Source: BP-133 sp040756995 (GTDB taxonomy: Bacteria; Actinomycetota; Acidimicrobiia; IMCC26256; BP-133). Taken from it: 51,145 nucleotides of DNA. This document shows positions 33,379 to 40,301 of this stretch, piece by piece. The DNA is taken from the NCBI GenBank assembly GCA_040756995.1, contig JBFLYK010000046.1, positions 1 to 51,145 on the forward strand. The letters are read 5' to 3'. The first letter of the stretch is position 1; each line of letters starts with the position of its first letter. Under the pieces are notes generated by a model that was given only the letters and a program-made list of their open reading frames with translations, ran no database searches and was not told the DNA's origin. The position numbers and the translations under genes were made by a program.

Positions 33379-34413
33379 ATGCCGTCTCCCGACGGACGGA
33401 TCGACGTCCGCTCCGACACCGTGACCACCCCGACGCCGGCCATGCGCCGGGCCATGGCCGACGCCGAGGTCGGCGACGACGTGTACGGCGAGGACCCCAC
33501 CGTCAACCGCCTGGAGGAACTGGCCGCCGCCCGGGTCGGCAAGGAGGCGGCGGTCTACGTCCCCTCGGGGACGATGGGCAACCAGATCGCCCTGCGGCTG
33601 CTGGCCCGGCCGGGAACCGAGGTCCTCTGCGCCGCCCGGGCCCACATCCGCCAGTACGAGGCGGCCGCCGCGGCGCTCAACGCCGGCGTGCAGGTCCGCC
33701 CGCTGCACGACCGGGAGGGCGTCTTCGAGCCGGCCGCCGTCGATGCCGCCGCCGGGGGGCCGGCGCACCACCTTCCGCCGCTCAGCCTGGTGACCGTCGA
33801 GAACACGCACATGCCGGCCGGCGGTGTGCCGTGGACGGCCGCCCAGGTGGCGGCGGTGGCCGGCGCCGCCCGCCGCCACGGCCTCCCCGTCCACTGCGAC
33901 GCAGCCCGGATCTTCAACGCCGCCATTGCCCTGGGCGTCGACGCCGCCGAACTCGTCGCCCCGGTCGACGCCGTCATGTTCTGCCTGTCGAAGGGCCTCT
34001 CGGCGCCGGTCGGCTCGTTGCTGGCCGGATCGTCGGACCTCATCGCCGCCGCCCGCCAGGAACGGGCCCGTCTCGGCGGCGGCATGCGCCAGGCCGGGGT
34101 CATCGCCGCCGCCGGGATCGTCGCCCTGACCGAGATGGTCGATCGGCTGGCCGACGACCACGCCCGGGCCCGCCGTCTGGCCGAGGCGCTGGCCGAGCGC
34201 TTCCCCGGTTCGGTCGACCCCGACCGGGTGCGGACGAACATCGTCTGCCTGGCCTCCTCGGCGCTACCGGCCTCGTTCCTCGACGACCTGGCCGCCCAGG
34301 GGGTGCGGGGCGGGACGATCGACCAGATGACCGTACGGCTCGTGACGCACAAGGACGTCGACGACGCCGACCTCGAACGGGTGCTGTCCGCCCTGGGCAA
34401 GATCGGCGGCTGA
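33379..34413 (+). CDS. ltaE: low-specificity L-threonine aldolase
   Basis: This 344-residue PLP enzyme splits L-threonine or allo-threonine to glycine and acetaldehyde. It begins with the family mark RIDVRSDTVTTPTPAMRRAM, then VGDDVYGEDPTVNRLE and VPSGTMGNQIAL. The PLP-binding Lys205 lies in FCLSKGLSAPVGS. GAGGAGG at 33364-33370 places the ATG at 33379. Its product, glycine, links to glyA elsewhere in the window. It is followed after 8 nt by the exonuclease gene. Confidence 0.93.
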   Translation: MPSPDGRIDVRSDTVTTPTPAMRRAMADAEVGDDVYGEDPTVNRLEELAAARVGKEAAVYVPSGTMGNQIALRLLARPGTEVLCAARAHIRQYEAAAAALNAGVQVRPLHDREGVFEPAAVDAAAGGPAHHLPPLSLVTVENTHMPAGGVPWTAAQVAAVAGAARRHGLPVHCDAARIFNAAIALGVDAAELVAPVDAVMFCLSKGLSAPVGSLLAGSSDLIAAARQERARLGGGMRQAGVIAAAGIVALTEMVDRLADDHARARRLAEALAERFPGSVDPDRVRTNIVCLASSALPASFLDDLAAQGVRGGTIDQMTVRLVTHKDVDDADLERVLSALGKIGG

Positions 34414-34421
34414 CCGTCGCC

Positions 34422-35345
34422 ATGGCCGGGCAGCTCACCCTCCTCGTCGACGCCTCGAGCCTGCTGTACCGGGCGTTCTTCTCCACGCCCGACTCGGTGC
34501 GGGCTCCCGACGGCACGCCGATCAACGCGGCCCACGGCTTCCTCGGGATGCTGGCCCGGCTGGTGGTGGACCACGACCCGGCCCGGCTGGCCTGCGCCGT
34601 CGACCAGGACTGGCGGCCCACCTGGCGGGTCGACCTCGTCCCGGAATACAAGGCGGCCCGGGTGGCGGGCGTCGCCACCGCAGAGCAGACCGCCGCCGAC
34701 GACGAGGTGGGCCGCCAGTCGGTCTACGTCTTCAAGCTTCTTGAAGGGCTCGGCGTGCCGGTGGTCGGCCTGGAAGCCTGCGAAGCCGAGGACGTGATCG
34801 GCACGCTGGCCGAGCGGGAGGCCGCCCGGCCCGGCACGCGGGTGGCGATCGTCTCCGGTGACCGCGACCTGTACCAGCTGGTGCGCGACCCCGAGATCTA
34901 CGTCCTCTACCCGATCAAGGGCGTGAGCGAGATGCGGCGCGTCGACGAGGCCGAGGTCACCCGGCGGTACCACATTCCCGGCCGGACGTACGCCGACTTC
35001 GCCGTCCTGCGGGGTGACCCGTCGGACGGGCTGCCGGGAGTGAAGGGCATCGGGGAGAAGACCGCCGCCTCGCTGCTCAACACCTACGGCAGCCTCGACG
35101 AGATCATCAAGGCGGCCGAGGCCGCCCCGGGCGCCGGGGCGCTGTCGCGGGTCGCCGCCCACCTCGACTACATCCACCGGGCCCGCCGGGTCGTGGCCAT
35201 TCCCCGAGACCTGCCGCTCCCCGAGTTCGACCTCGACCGGCCCCGCACGCCGCCGATTCCCCAGGTCACCGCCCTGGCCGAGGCCCTGGGCCTCGGGGGC
35301 GCCGTCGGCCGCCTGAGCGCCGCGCTGCAGGGCACCGCCGGCTAG
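34422..35345 (+). CDS. stand-alone 5'-3' exonuclease (Pol I N-domain homologue)
   Basis: This 307-residue FEN-type nuclease matches the N-terminal domain of DNA polymerase I, without any polymerase domain. Marks are LLVDASSLLYRAFF, the metal-binding acidic cluster EAEDVIGTLAE and SGDRDLYQLV, and the DNA-binding helix-hairpin-helix GDPSDGLPGVKGIGEKTAASLL. Such single-domain homologues are common in actinobacteria and remove RNA primers or flaps. It shares a transcription unit with tesB and ltaE by spacing. Confidence 0.92.
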   Translation: MAGQLTLLVDASSLLYRAFFSTPDSVRAPDGTPINAAHGFLGMLARLVVDHDPARLACAVDQDWRPTWRVDLVPEYKAARVAGVATAEQTAADDEVGRQSVYVFKLLEGLGVPVVGLEACEAEDVIGTLAEREAARPGTRVAIVSGDRDLYQLVRDPEIYVLYPIKGVSEMRRVDEAEVTRRYHIPGRTYADFAVLRGDPSDGLPGVKGIGEKTAASLLNTYGSLDEIIKAAEAAPGAGALSRVAAHLDYIHRARRVVAIPRDLPLPEFDLDRPRTPPIPQVTALAEALGLGGAVGRLSAALQGTAG

Positions 35346-35383
35346 CCAGCCAGCTTGCGGAACGGGGGCCAGGTACTACCGCC

Positions 35384-35389
35384 TAGCCT
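35384..35389 (+). promoter_or_regulatory. -10 box of the deacetylase gene (leaderless type)
   Basis: TAGCCT ends 8 nt before the ATG at 35398. The same TAGCCTCGG(N)GGGC context occurs before the mannosyltransferase gene at 36495. Confidence 0.45.
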
Positions 35390-35397
35390 CGGAGGGC

Positions 35398-36129
35398 ATG
35401 TCCCCGAGCGTCAACCTCGTCCAGGAGATCCCGTCCAGCGCCCTGGCCGTGTACGGCCATCCCGACGACCCGGAGATCTCGGCCGGCGGCACGCTGGCCC
35501 GCTGGGCCCGGGGCGGCGCCACCGTCTGGGAGCTCATCTGCACCCGGGGGGAGAAGGGCTCCCAGGACCCCGCCCAGGACCGGGAGGCCCTGGCCGCCAT
35601 CCGGGTCGAGGAGACGGCCAAGGCCGCCACCGTGCTGGGGCTGGCCGGTCACTACCACCTCGACTACGGCGACGGTGAGCTGCGGGACGACCTCGAGCTC
35701 CGGGGCCGGATCGTGGAGCTGGTCCGCCGGCTCAAGCCCGAAGTCGTGATCTGCCCCGACCCGACGGCGGTGTTCTTCGGTGACCGCTACTTCAACCACT
35801 CCGACCACCGGGTGACCGGCTGGGCCACGCTCGATGCGGTGGCACCCAGCGCCGGCAATCCCCATTACTTCCCGGAGCAGCTGGCCGCCGGCCTGACGGT
35901 CCACAGCGTCTCGGCCGTCTACCTCTCGGGCACCCTGGAGCCCAACTGCTGGGTGGACATCGGCGATGACATCGAGACGAAGATCGATGCCCTCTTCTGC
36001 CACGAGAGCCAGCTCACCGAGACCGGCGAATGGTTCCGGGAGTTCCTCCGGGAGCGGGCCGAGGAAGGCGGGCGCGCCGCCGGTGTCCGTTACGCGGAAG
36101 GGTTCCGGCGCCTGAGCTTCGCCGGGTAG
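35398..36129 (+). CDS. PIG-L family zinc deacetylase (LmbE-like)
   Basis: This 243-residue enzyme has the zinc motif YGHPDDPEISAGGTLA (His21, Asp24) and the later NHSDHRVTG (His137). That is the layout of GlcNAc-PI and mycothiol-pathway N-deacetylases and of bacillithiol BshB. The substrate is unknown; small-molecule glucosaminides or glycans are likely. Compared with MshB it is shorter and lacks the extra C-terminal domain. The start lacks a ribosome-binding site but has a close -10 box. Confidence 0.87.
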   Translation: MSPSVNLVQEIPSSALAVYGHPDDPEISAGGTLARWARGGATVWELICTRGEKGSQDPAQDREALAAIRVEETAKAATVLGLAGHYHLDYGDGELRDDLELRGRIVELVRRLKPEVVICPDPTAVFFGDRYFNHSDHRVTGWATLDAVAPSAGNPHYFPEQLAAGLTVHSVSAVYLSGTLEPNCWVDIGDDIETKIDALFCHESQLTETGEWFREFLRERAEEGGRAAGVRYAEGFRRLSFAG

Positions 36130-36144
36130 GGCGGCGTCGCGGCG

Positions 36145-36420
36145 CTAGCGGCGGCGGATGCCGCCGGCCTTCCACTCGGCCATCGAGCGGAGGAGCAGCA
36201 CGGCCACGATGGCCACCCCGCCGGCGGCGAGGAGCCCACCCAGGAGGCCGCCGAGGCCGGCGACGGCCCCGCAGTCGCCCGTGCAGCCGATGTCGACCAG
36301 CCCGTAGCCGATGGCCGCGCCCGACAGCCCGGCCACCACCACCGCTACGAAGGCCCCGATCAGCGCACCGCGGCTGGCGGCGTAGGGATGCGAATCCTGG
36401 TCGCTCGGGCGGGGCTCCAC
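36145..36420 (-). CDS. small two-helix membrane protein
   Basis: This 91-residue protein has two Gly/Ala-rich membrane segments (about 19-40 and 52-75) around a short loop, IGCTGDCGA, whose two cysteines may pair. It has a basic C terminus (GGIRRR). The GTG at 36418-36420 is preferred over an upstream ATG at 36522, because that longer form would run across the promoter and start of the divergent mannosyltransferase gene. No family was recognised. Confidence 0.5.
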   Translation of the reverse strand: MEPRPSDQDSHPYAASRGALIGAFVAVVVAGLSGAAIGYGLVDIGCTGDCGAVAGLGGLLGGLLAAGGVAIVAVLLLRSMAEWKAGGIRRR

Positions 36421-36457
36421 GATCGCATCGTAACGGCGCCCCTGAGCGGCTCGGCAC

Positions 36458-36484
36458 TTGACTGTCTCAGCTCGGCAGTAGCCT
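36458..36484 (+). promoter_or_regulatory. promoter of the polyprenol-phosphate mannosyltransferase gene
   Basis: TTGACT (36458-36463) and TAGCCT (36479-36484) have a short 15-nt spacer. The -10 box ends 10 nt before the ATG at 36495. Confidence 0.5.
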
Positions 36485-36494
36485 CGGCGGGCAC

Positions 36495-37241
36495 ATGAAA
36501 GCGCTGGTCGTGCTGCCGACATACAACGAGTCCGCCACCATCGCCGAGGTCCTCCGCCGGATCCGGGCCGTGGGCCTGCCCGACGTCGACGTGCTGGTGG
36601 TCGACGACAGCAGCCCCGACGGCACGGCCGACCTGGCCGCGGCCCTGGCCGGCGAGCTCGGCGGCATCGAGGTGCTGCGGCGGCCCTCGAAGTCCGGGCT
36701 CGGCAGCGCCTACCGGGAAGGCTTCAAGATCGGTCTGGGCCAGGGCTACGAGGCGCTGGTGGAGATGGACGCCGACCTCTCCCACGATCCATCCGTCCTC
36801 GGTGACCTGCTGGCCGAGATCGAGGGCGGCGCCGACATCGTCATCGGCACCCGCTACATGCCGGGCGGGAAGATCCCCGACTGGTCGTGGTACCGGCGGG
36901 CGATCTCCCGGGCCGGGAACCTGTACGCCAGATTCATGTTGGATCTGCCCGCCCGCGACGCCACCTCCGGCTACCGGGCCTACCACCGCCGGGCCCTGGA
37001 GCGCATCAACCTCACCGCCGTCCGGGCCGACGGCTACGGGTTCCAGATCGAGATGGCCTACAAGGTCGTCCGGGCCGGCGGGATCCTGGCCGAGGTGCCC
37101 ATCGAGTTCCGGGACCGGACGCTCGGCCGGTCGAAGATGTCGTCCCGGATCGTCCTCGAGGCGCTCCTCCTGGTCACCTGGTGGGGCCTCTCCGGCCGGC
37201 TCCGGGCCCGCCGGAAGCAGCGTGCCCTGACGAGGGTGTGA
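36495..37241 (+). CDS. polyprenol-phosphate mannosyltransferase (DPM1-type GT2)
   Basis: This 248-residue GT2 enzyme begins KALVVLPTYNESATIAEVLRRI. It has VVDDSSPDGTA, the metal-binding EMDADLSHDP and IVIGTRYMPGG. This is the soluble, DPM1-like form without membrane helices, as in actinobacterial Ppm1 catalytic domains. Its product, polyprenyl-phosphate-mannose, feeds lipoglycan synthesis and protein O-mannosylation. It is coupled to dinB by overlap of TGA and GTG. Confidence 0.92.
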   Translation: MKALVVLPTYNESATIAEVLRRIRAVGLPDVDVLVVDDSSPDGTADLAAALAGELGGIEVLRRPSKSGLGSAYREGFKIGLGQGYEALVEMDADLSHDPSVLGDLLAEIEGGADIVIGTRYMPGGKIPDWSWYRRAISRAGNLYARFMLDLPARDATSGYRAYHRRALERINLTAVRADGYGFQIEMAYKVVRAGGILAEVPIEFRDRTLGRSKMSSRIVLEALLLVTWWGLSGRLRARRKQRALTRV

Positions 37242-38608
37242 ACAACAGGACGATCCTCCACGTCGACCTCGACGCCTTCTACGCGTCGGTCGAGGTCCTC
37301 GACAACCCGCAGCTGCGGGGGAAGCCCGTCCTCGTCGGGGGGACGGGGCTGCGGGGCGTCGTGGCCGCCGCCTCGTACGAGGCGCGCCGCTTCGGCGTCC
37401 ATTCCGCCATGCCGATGGCCCGGGCCCGCCGCCTCTGCCCCCAGGCGATCGTGCTGCCGCCCCGCTTCGACGTCTACGAGACCAAGAGCCGGGCCGTCCA
37501 CCAGATCTTCCAGGAGTTCACCCCCGTCATCGAGCCGATCGCCCTCGACGAGGCCTTCCTCGACGTCACCGGCGCCGTCCGTGCCGCCTCACGGCGGCCG
37601 TATCGGGGGGACACCCCCCGGCCCCCGGGAAGGCTCGGCACCGGCGCTGAGATCGGCGCCGCCATCCGGGCCCGGATCCGGGCGCAGACCGGCCTCACCG
37701 CCTCGGTCGGCGTGGCCCCCAACAAGCTGCTGGCCAAGCTGGCCAGCGACGACGCCAAGCCCGACGGGATGCTGGTCGTGGAGCCCGGCGGCGAGCTGGC
37801 CTTCCTCCACCCGCACCCGGTCGGGCGGCTGTGGGGCGTCGGCCCGGCCACCCTGGCCCGGCTGGAACGCTTCGGGGTCGAGACGATCGGGGATCTCGCC
37901 GCCCTCCCCGAACCCACCCTGATCGACGCCCTCGGGCGGGCCCACGGCCACCAGCTCCACGAGCTGGCCTGCGGCCGGGACGAGCGGCCGGTGGAGCCCG
38001 ACCGGGAGACGAAGTCGATCGGCCAGGAGGAGACCTTCCCCCGGGACGTCTCGGACCGGGAGGCCCTGCGCCGGGAGGTCCTGCGGATGGCGGAGCGGGT
38101 CGGCACCCGCCTGCGGGATCACGATCTGGCCGGCCGGACCGTGACGCTGAAGGTGCGCTTCCCCGACTTCCGCACGATCACCCGCTCGGCCACCCTCCCC
38201 GAGCCGTTCTCGGTGTCGGCCGAGATCGCCCGGCTGGCCCTCGGACTGCTGGAGAAGGTCGACACCGCCGGCGGCATCCGCCTGCTGGGCGTGACCGTGA
38301 GCAACCTGATCGCCGCCGCCGCCCACCAGGAGTCGCTGTTCGGCGACGACGACGGCGCCGCGCTCGGTGAGCGGGCCGCGGCCACCCACCTCCATCTCGG
38401 GTCGGGCGGGCGGCGCCCTCCCGACCCGAGCGACGCTGGAGTTCGAGGGCCTTCGGCCCACGAACTGCAGTCGGCCGTCGATGCCGTGCGGGCCCGGTTC
38501 GGCTCCGATGCGCTCGGCTCGGCGGCTCTGCTGGGGCCGGGCGACCGGCTGCGGGTCCGCCGGAAGGGGACGCAGTACGGCCCGAATGCCGAGCCGTCGT
38601 CCGACTAG
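37238..38608 (+). CDS. dinB: DNA polymerase IV with an unusual inserted segment
   Basis: This 456-residue Y-family translesion polymerase has ILHVDLDAFYASVE, YEARRFGVHSAMPMARARRLCP, the catalytic ALDEAFLDVTGA and LTASVGVAPNKLLAKLASDDAKPDG. Between the catalytic motif and the next helix lie about 15 extra residues (about 116-131, RRPYRGDTPRPPGRLG), encoded by a near-perfect DNA hairpin. Most homologues have only a short LFG-type turn there. The start is GTG, overlapping the upstream gene. The C-terminal little-finger domain is present, but no clear beta-clamp motif was identified. Confidence 0.92.
   Translation: MNNRTILHVDLDAFYASVEVLDNPQLRGKPVLVGGTGLRGVVAAASYEARRFGVHSAMPMARARRLCPQAIVLPPRFDVYETKSRAVHQIFQEFTPVIEPIALDEAFLDVTGAVRAASRRPYRGDTPRPPGRLGTGAEIGAAIRARIRAQTGLTASVGVAPNKLLAKLASDDAKPDGMLVVEPGGELAFLHPHPVGRLWGVGPATLARLERFGVETIGDLAALPEPTLIDALGRAHGHQLHELACGRDERPVEPDRETKSIGQEETFPRDVSDREALRREVLRMAERVGTRLRDHDLAGRTVTLKVRFPDFRTITRSATLPEPFSVSAEIARLALGLLEKVDTAGGIRLLGVTVSNLIAAAAHQESLFGDDDGAALGERAAATHLHLGSGGRRPPDPSDAGVRGPSAHELQSAVDAVRARFGSDALGSAALLGPGDRLRVRRKGTQYGPNAEPSSD
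37604..37620. repeat. palindromic insert in dinB
   Basis: CGGGGGG-ACA-CCCCCCG is a perfect 7-bp stem with a 3-nt loop, followed by GGCCCCCGGG. It lies at the centre of the extra codons in dinB and keeps the frame, like REP-type palindromes inserted in coding regions. Confidence 0.5.
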
Positions 38609-38612
38609 TCCC

Positions 38613-38672
38613 AAATGTCCGATTTGTTCACCAGGTGCAACGTTGCACCGAATGTCAGCATCTGGTTACGCT
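38613..38672 (+). promoter_or_regulatory. promoter module A with palindrome over the -35 box
   Basis: The upstream element AAATGTCCGATTTGTTCAC (38613-38631) is followed by GGTGCAAC-GTTGCACC (38634-38649), a perfect 16-bp palindrome that covers the -35 box TTGCAC (38643-38648). The -10 box is TACGCT (38667-38672), spacer 18. It drives the barrel-protein gene through a leader of about 80 nt. A related module recurs at 39350. Confidence 0.6.
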
Positions 38673-38717
38673 GCGCAACAACCTGACAGCCCAACAGGGC
38701 CGACTTTGGGCAACCTG

Positions 38718-38738
38718 CCGGAGTGAGCCGCACTCCGG
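38718..38738 (+). other. leader hairpin before the barrel-protein gene
   Basis: CCGGAGTG (38718-38725) and CACTCCGG (38731-38738) form a perfect 8-bp stem with a 5-nt loop. It buries a possible GTG start at 38723, supporting the start at 38762. Confidence 0.45.
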
Positions 38739-38761
38739 CCAAGGGAGATTGGGGGAACGCG

Positions 38762-39346
38762 GTGCGAAGGCTGGGTGTTCTTGTCGCGTCCGGAATCGCT
38801 CTGGGAGGCCTGGTGCTGGCCTCCCCGGCCGCCTCGGCCGATGACCGCCACCGGGACCGGGACGACCGGTACCGGCGGCACGACCACTACCGCTACGACC
38901 GGTACGGCTACCGCTACTCGCGCTACGACCACAACCGGCGCTTCACGCTCGGGGTGCGCATCGTCGACCACGACGCCGACGACCGGGGCCGCCGGGGCGT
39001 GAGCCGGGGCGACCGCTGGTCGGTGGCGTTCAACCTCGTCGACTGGCGGAGCCGGGTCGGCGACGGTTTCGCCGACTGCCGGGTGACGCACGCCCGTAAC
39101 CGCCACTGGCGGGACTCGAAGTCGCACTGCGACATCATTTTCCGGCTGCCGGACGGCGACCTGCGGATGGCGGGCACGATCGACGGCGACGACTTCGACG
39201 ACGGTCACGCCACCCTGCCGGTCCGCGGCGGGAGCGGCGAGTTCCGGGGGGCCGACGGCAAGACCGTCTTCCGGCCCACCGGCGGCTACTACCGCTACGA
39301 CCGGGGCCGGGGCCGCGACCTGACCGCCGAGGTCACGCTCTGGTAG
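38762..39346 (+). CDS. secreted dirigent/allene-oxide-cyclase-like beta-barrel protein
   Basis: This 194-residue protein has a signal peptide (about 2-27, ending PAASA-DD). A Tyr/Arg/Asp/His repeat region follows (DRYRRHDHYRYDRYGYRYS). The C-terminal barrel has CRVTHARN, CDIIFRLPDGDLRMAGTI and LPVRGGSGEFRGADGKTVF, the AOC/dirigent barrel pattern. The GTG at 38762 is chosen because GGGGGA lies 5 nt upstream; a GTG at 38723 is an alternative. The function is unknown; bacterial members are extracellular, and the Tyr-rich stretch could bind metals or glycans. Confidence 0.75.
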   Translation: MRRLGVLVASGIALGGLVLASPAASADDRHRDRDDRYRRHDHYRYDRYGYRYSRYDHNRRFTLGVRIVDHDADDRGRRGVSRGDRWSVAFNLVDWRSRVGDGFADCRVTHARNRHWRDSKSHCDIIFRLPDGDLRMAGTIDGDDFDDGHATLPVRGGSGEFRGADGKTVFRPTGGYYRYDRGRGRDLTAEVTLW

Positions 39347-39349
39347 CGG

Positions 39350-39417
39350 AAATGTCCGTTTTGTCCACTTAGGGCATGTCGTGCCATCTTGCACCAAGTG
39401 CCAGATTCGCTTAGGCT
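39350..39417 (+). promoter_or_regulatory. promoter module B, no ORF downstream
   Basis: AAATGTCCGTTTTGTCCAC (39350-39368) matches the element of module A at 17 of 19 bases. TTGCAC (39389-39394) and TAGGCT (39412-39417) form a consensus-spaced (17 nt) promoter pointing right. No credible ORF follows on the plus strand before the hairpin at 39501. Confidence 0.6.
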
Positions 39418-39423
39418 GCCGGC

Positions 39424-39535
39424 ATCACGACCTGCGCTGACCACGATCGGCGCAAGCCGGTGGAGTTGGGGACCTAGGCGAGCGCTGGGGACAGCGCAAA
39501 GCGGGGGCACCTTCAGCAGGGTGCCCCCGCTTCGC
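39424..39535 (+). ncRNA. candidate structured non-coding RNA (or orphan leader)
   Basis: From the expected start near 39424 to the hairpin at 39501-39530 the transcript would be about 110 nt and carries no ORF longer than a few codons. It can fold: TGCGC/GCGCA (39433-39437 with 39450-39454), GCGCTG-GGGA-CAGCGC (39482-39497, a GNRA-type tetraloop) and the 11-bp terminal stem. It may instead be the remnant leader of a lost gene, because GGAGTTGGGGAC resembles the ribosome-binding region of the barrel gene. Confidence 0.4.
39501..39530. terminator. bidirectional hairpin terminator
   Basis: GCGGGGGCACC (39501-39511) and GGTGCCCCCGC (39520-39530) form a perfect 11-bp stem with an 8-nt loop. It lies 9 nt after the stop of the minus-strand acyltransferase gene and at the end of the candidate RNA. 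A short T-run (TTT) follows on the minus-strand side only. Confidence 0.75.
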
Positions 39536-39539
39536 GTCC

Positions 39540-40196
39540 TCAGACCTTGTCGCCCAGGGGGGCGTACTTGCCCGTGTACTCCTGGCCGGAGAGGCGCTGG
39601 ATCTCCGTCATCACCTGGTCGGTCATGGCCCGCAGCACCCGCTGACCCTTCGGCTGGTCGGCCTGGGGGCCGAAATCGATGGCGGGCCCGATCCGGATCG
39701 TGATCGTCTTGAAGGGCCAGATCATCTTCGAACCCACCGGCTGGGCCTTGTCGGTGCCGATGAAGCCGATGGGGATGACCGGCGCCCCGGTGCGGGCGGC
39801 CAGCATGGCCACACCGGTGTGGCCGCGGTGGAGGCGCCCGTCCTTCGAACGGGTCCCCTCCGGATAGATCCCGAAGAGCTCGCCGGCCTCGAGCGCCTCG
39901 GCGGCGGCGTCCATGGCCCGCTTCCAGTCCGCACCCTCGCCCCGCCGGATCGGGATGTGGCCGTTGGCCCGGAAGAACCAGGCCACCTTCCAGTTGTCGA
40001 AGTACTCCGCTTTTGCGACATACCGGACCCGCCGGGGGACGACGAGAGGGAGGAAGAAGGAGTCGCAGAACGAAATGTGATTCGAGGCCAGAATGGCCGG
40101 CCCCCGTTCCGGGATGTTCTCCCGCCCCTCGACCCGGATCCTGAAGAACAACCGCAGGTACGGGGTCAGAATGAACTTGGTGATCCAGTAACCCAT
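39540..40196 (-). CDS. plsC: 1-acyl-sn-glycerol-3-phosphate acyltransferase
   Basis: This 218-residue membrane-associated enzyme makes phosphatidic acid from lysophosphatidic acid. The catalytic HX4D motif is NHISFCDSFF (His40, Asp45). The glycerophosphate-binding motif is FGIYPEGTRSKDGRLHRGH, and APVIPIGFIGTDKAQ is the fourth conserved block. An N-terminal membrane-binding helix is present. No clear ribosome-binding site precedes the ATG. The gene ends at a strong hairpin. Confidence 0.92.
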   Translation of the reverse strand: MGYWITKFILTPYLRLFFRIRVEGRENIPERGPAILASNHISFCDSFFLPLVVPRRVRYVAKAEYFDNWKVAWFFRANGHIPIRRGEGADWKRAMDAAAEALEAGELFGIYPEGTRSKDGRLHRGHTGVAMLAARTGAPVIPIGFIGTDKAQPVGSKMIWPFKTITIRIGPAIDFGPQADQPKGQRVLRAMTDQVMTEIQRLSGQEYTGKYAPLGDKV

Positions 40197-40225
40197 TGAA
40201 AACCCAGGCTACGGCTGAGACTGCC

Positions 40226-40231
40226 TTGACA
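40226..40231 (+). promoter_or_regulatory. -35 box upstream of the subtilisin gene
   Basis: A perfect TTGACA is present, but the -10 region 17 nt later (CATCCT) is weak. It would give a leader of about 45 nt before the GTG at 40302. Confidence 0.35.
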
Positions 40232-40301
40232 GGTGCTTCAGCCTTCAACATCCTTGATCAGGCGACGGCGCGGGCGGCGTGCCGCGACTGGGGGTTGTCA
40301 G

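Noticed and set aside
38672..38762. Leader of the barrel gene as a known riboswitch (for example ydaO/c-di-AMP, suggested by GGGGGAAC before the start)
   Set aside because: Only a short G-run matches; the conserved core and pseudoknot of that class could not be found by eye.
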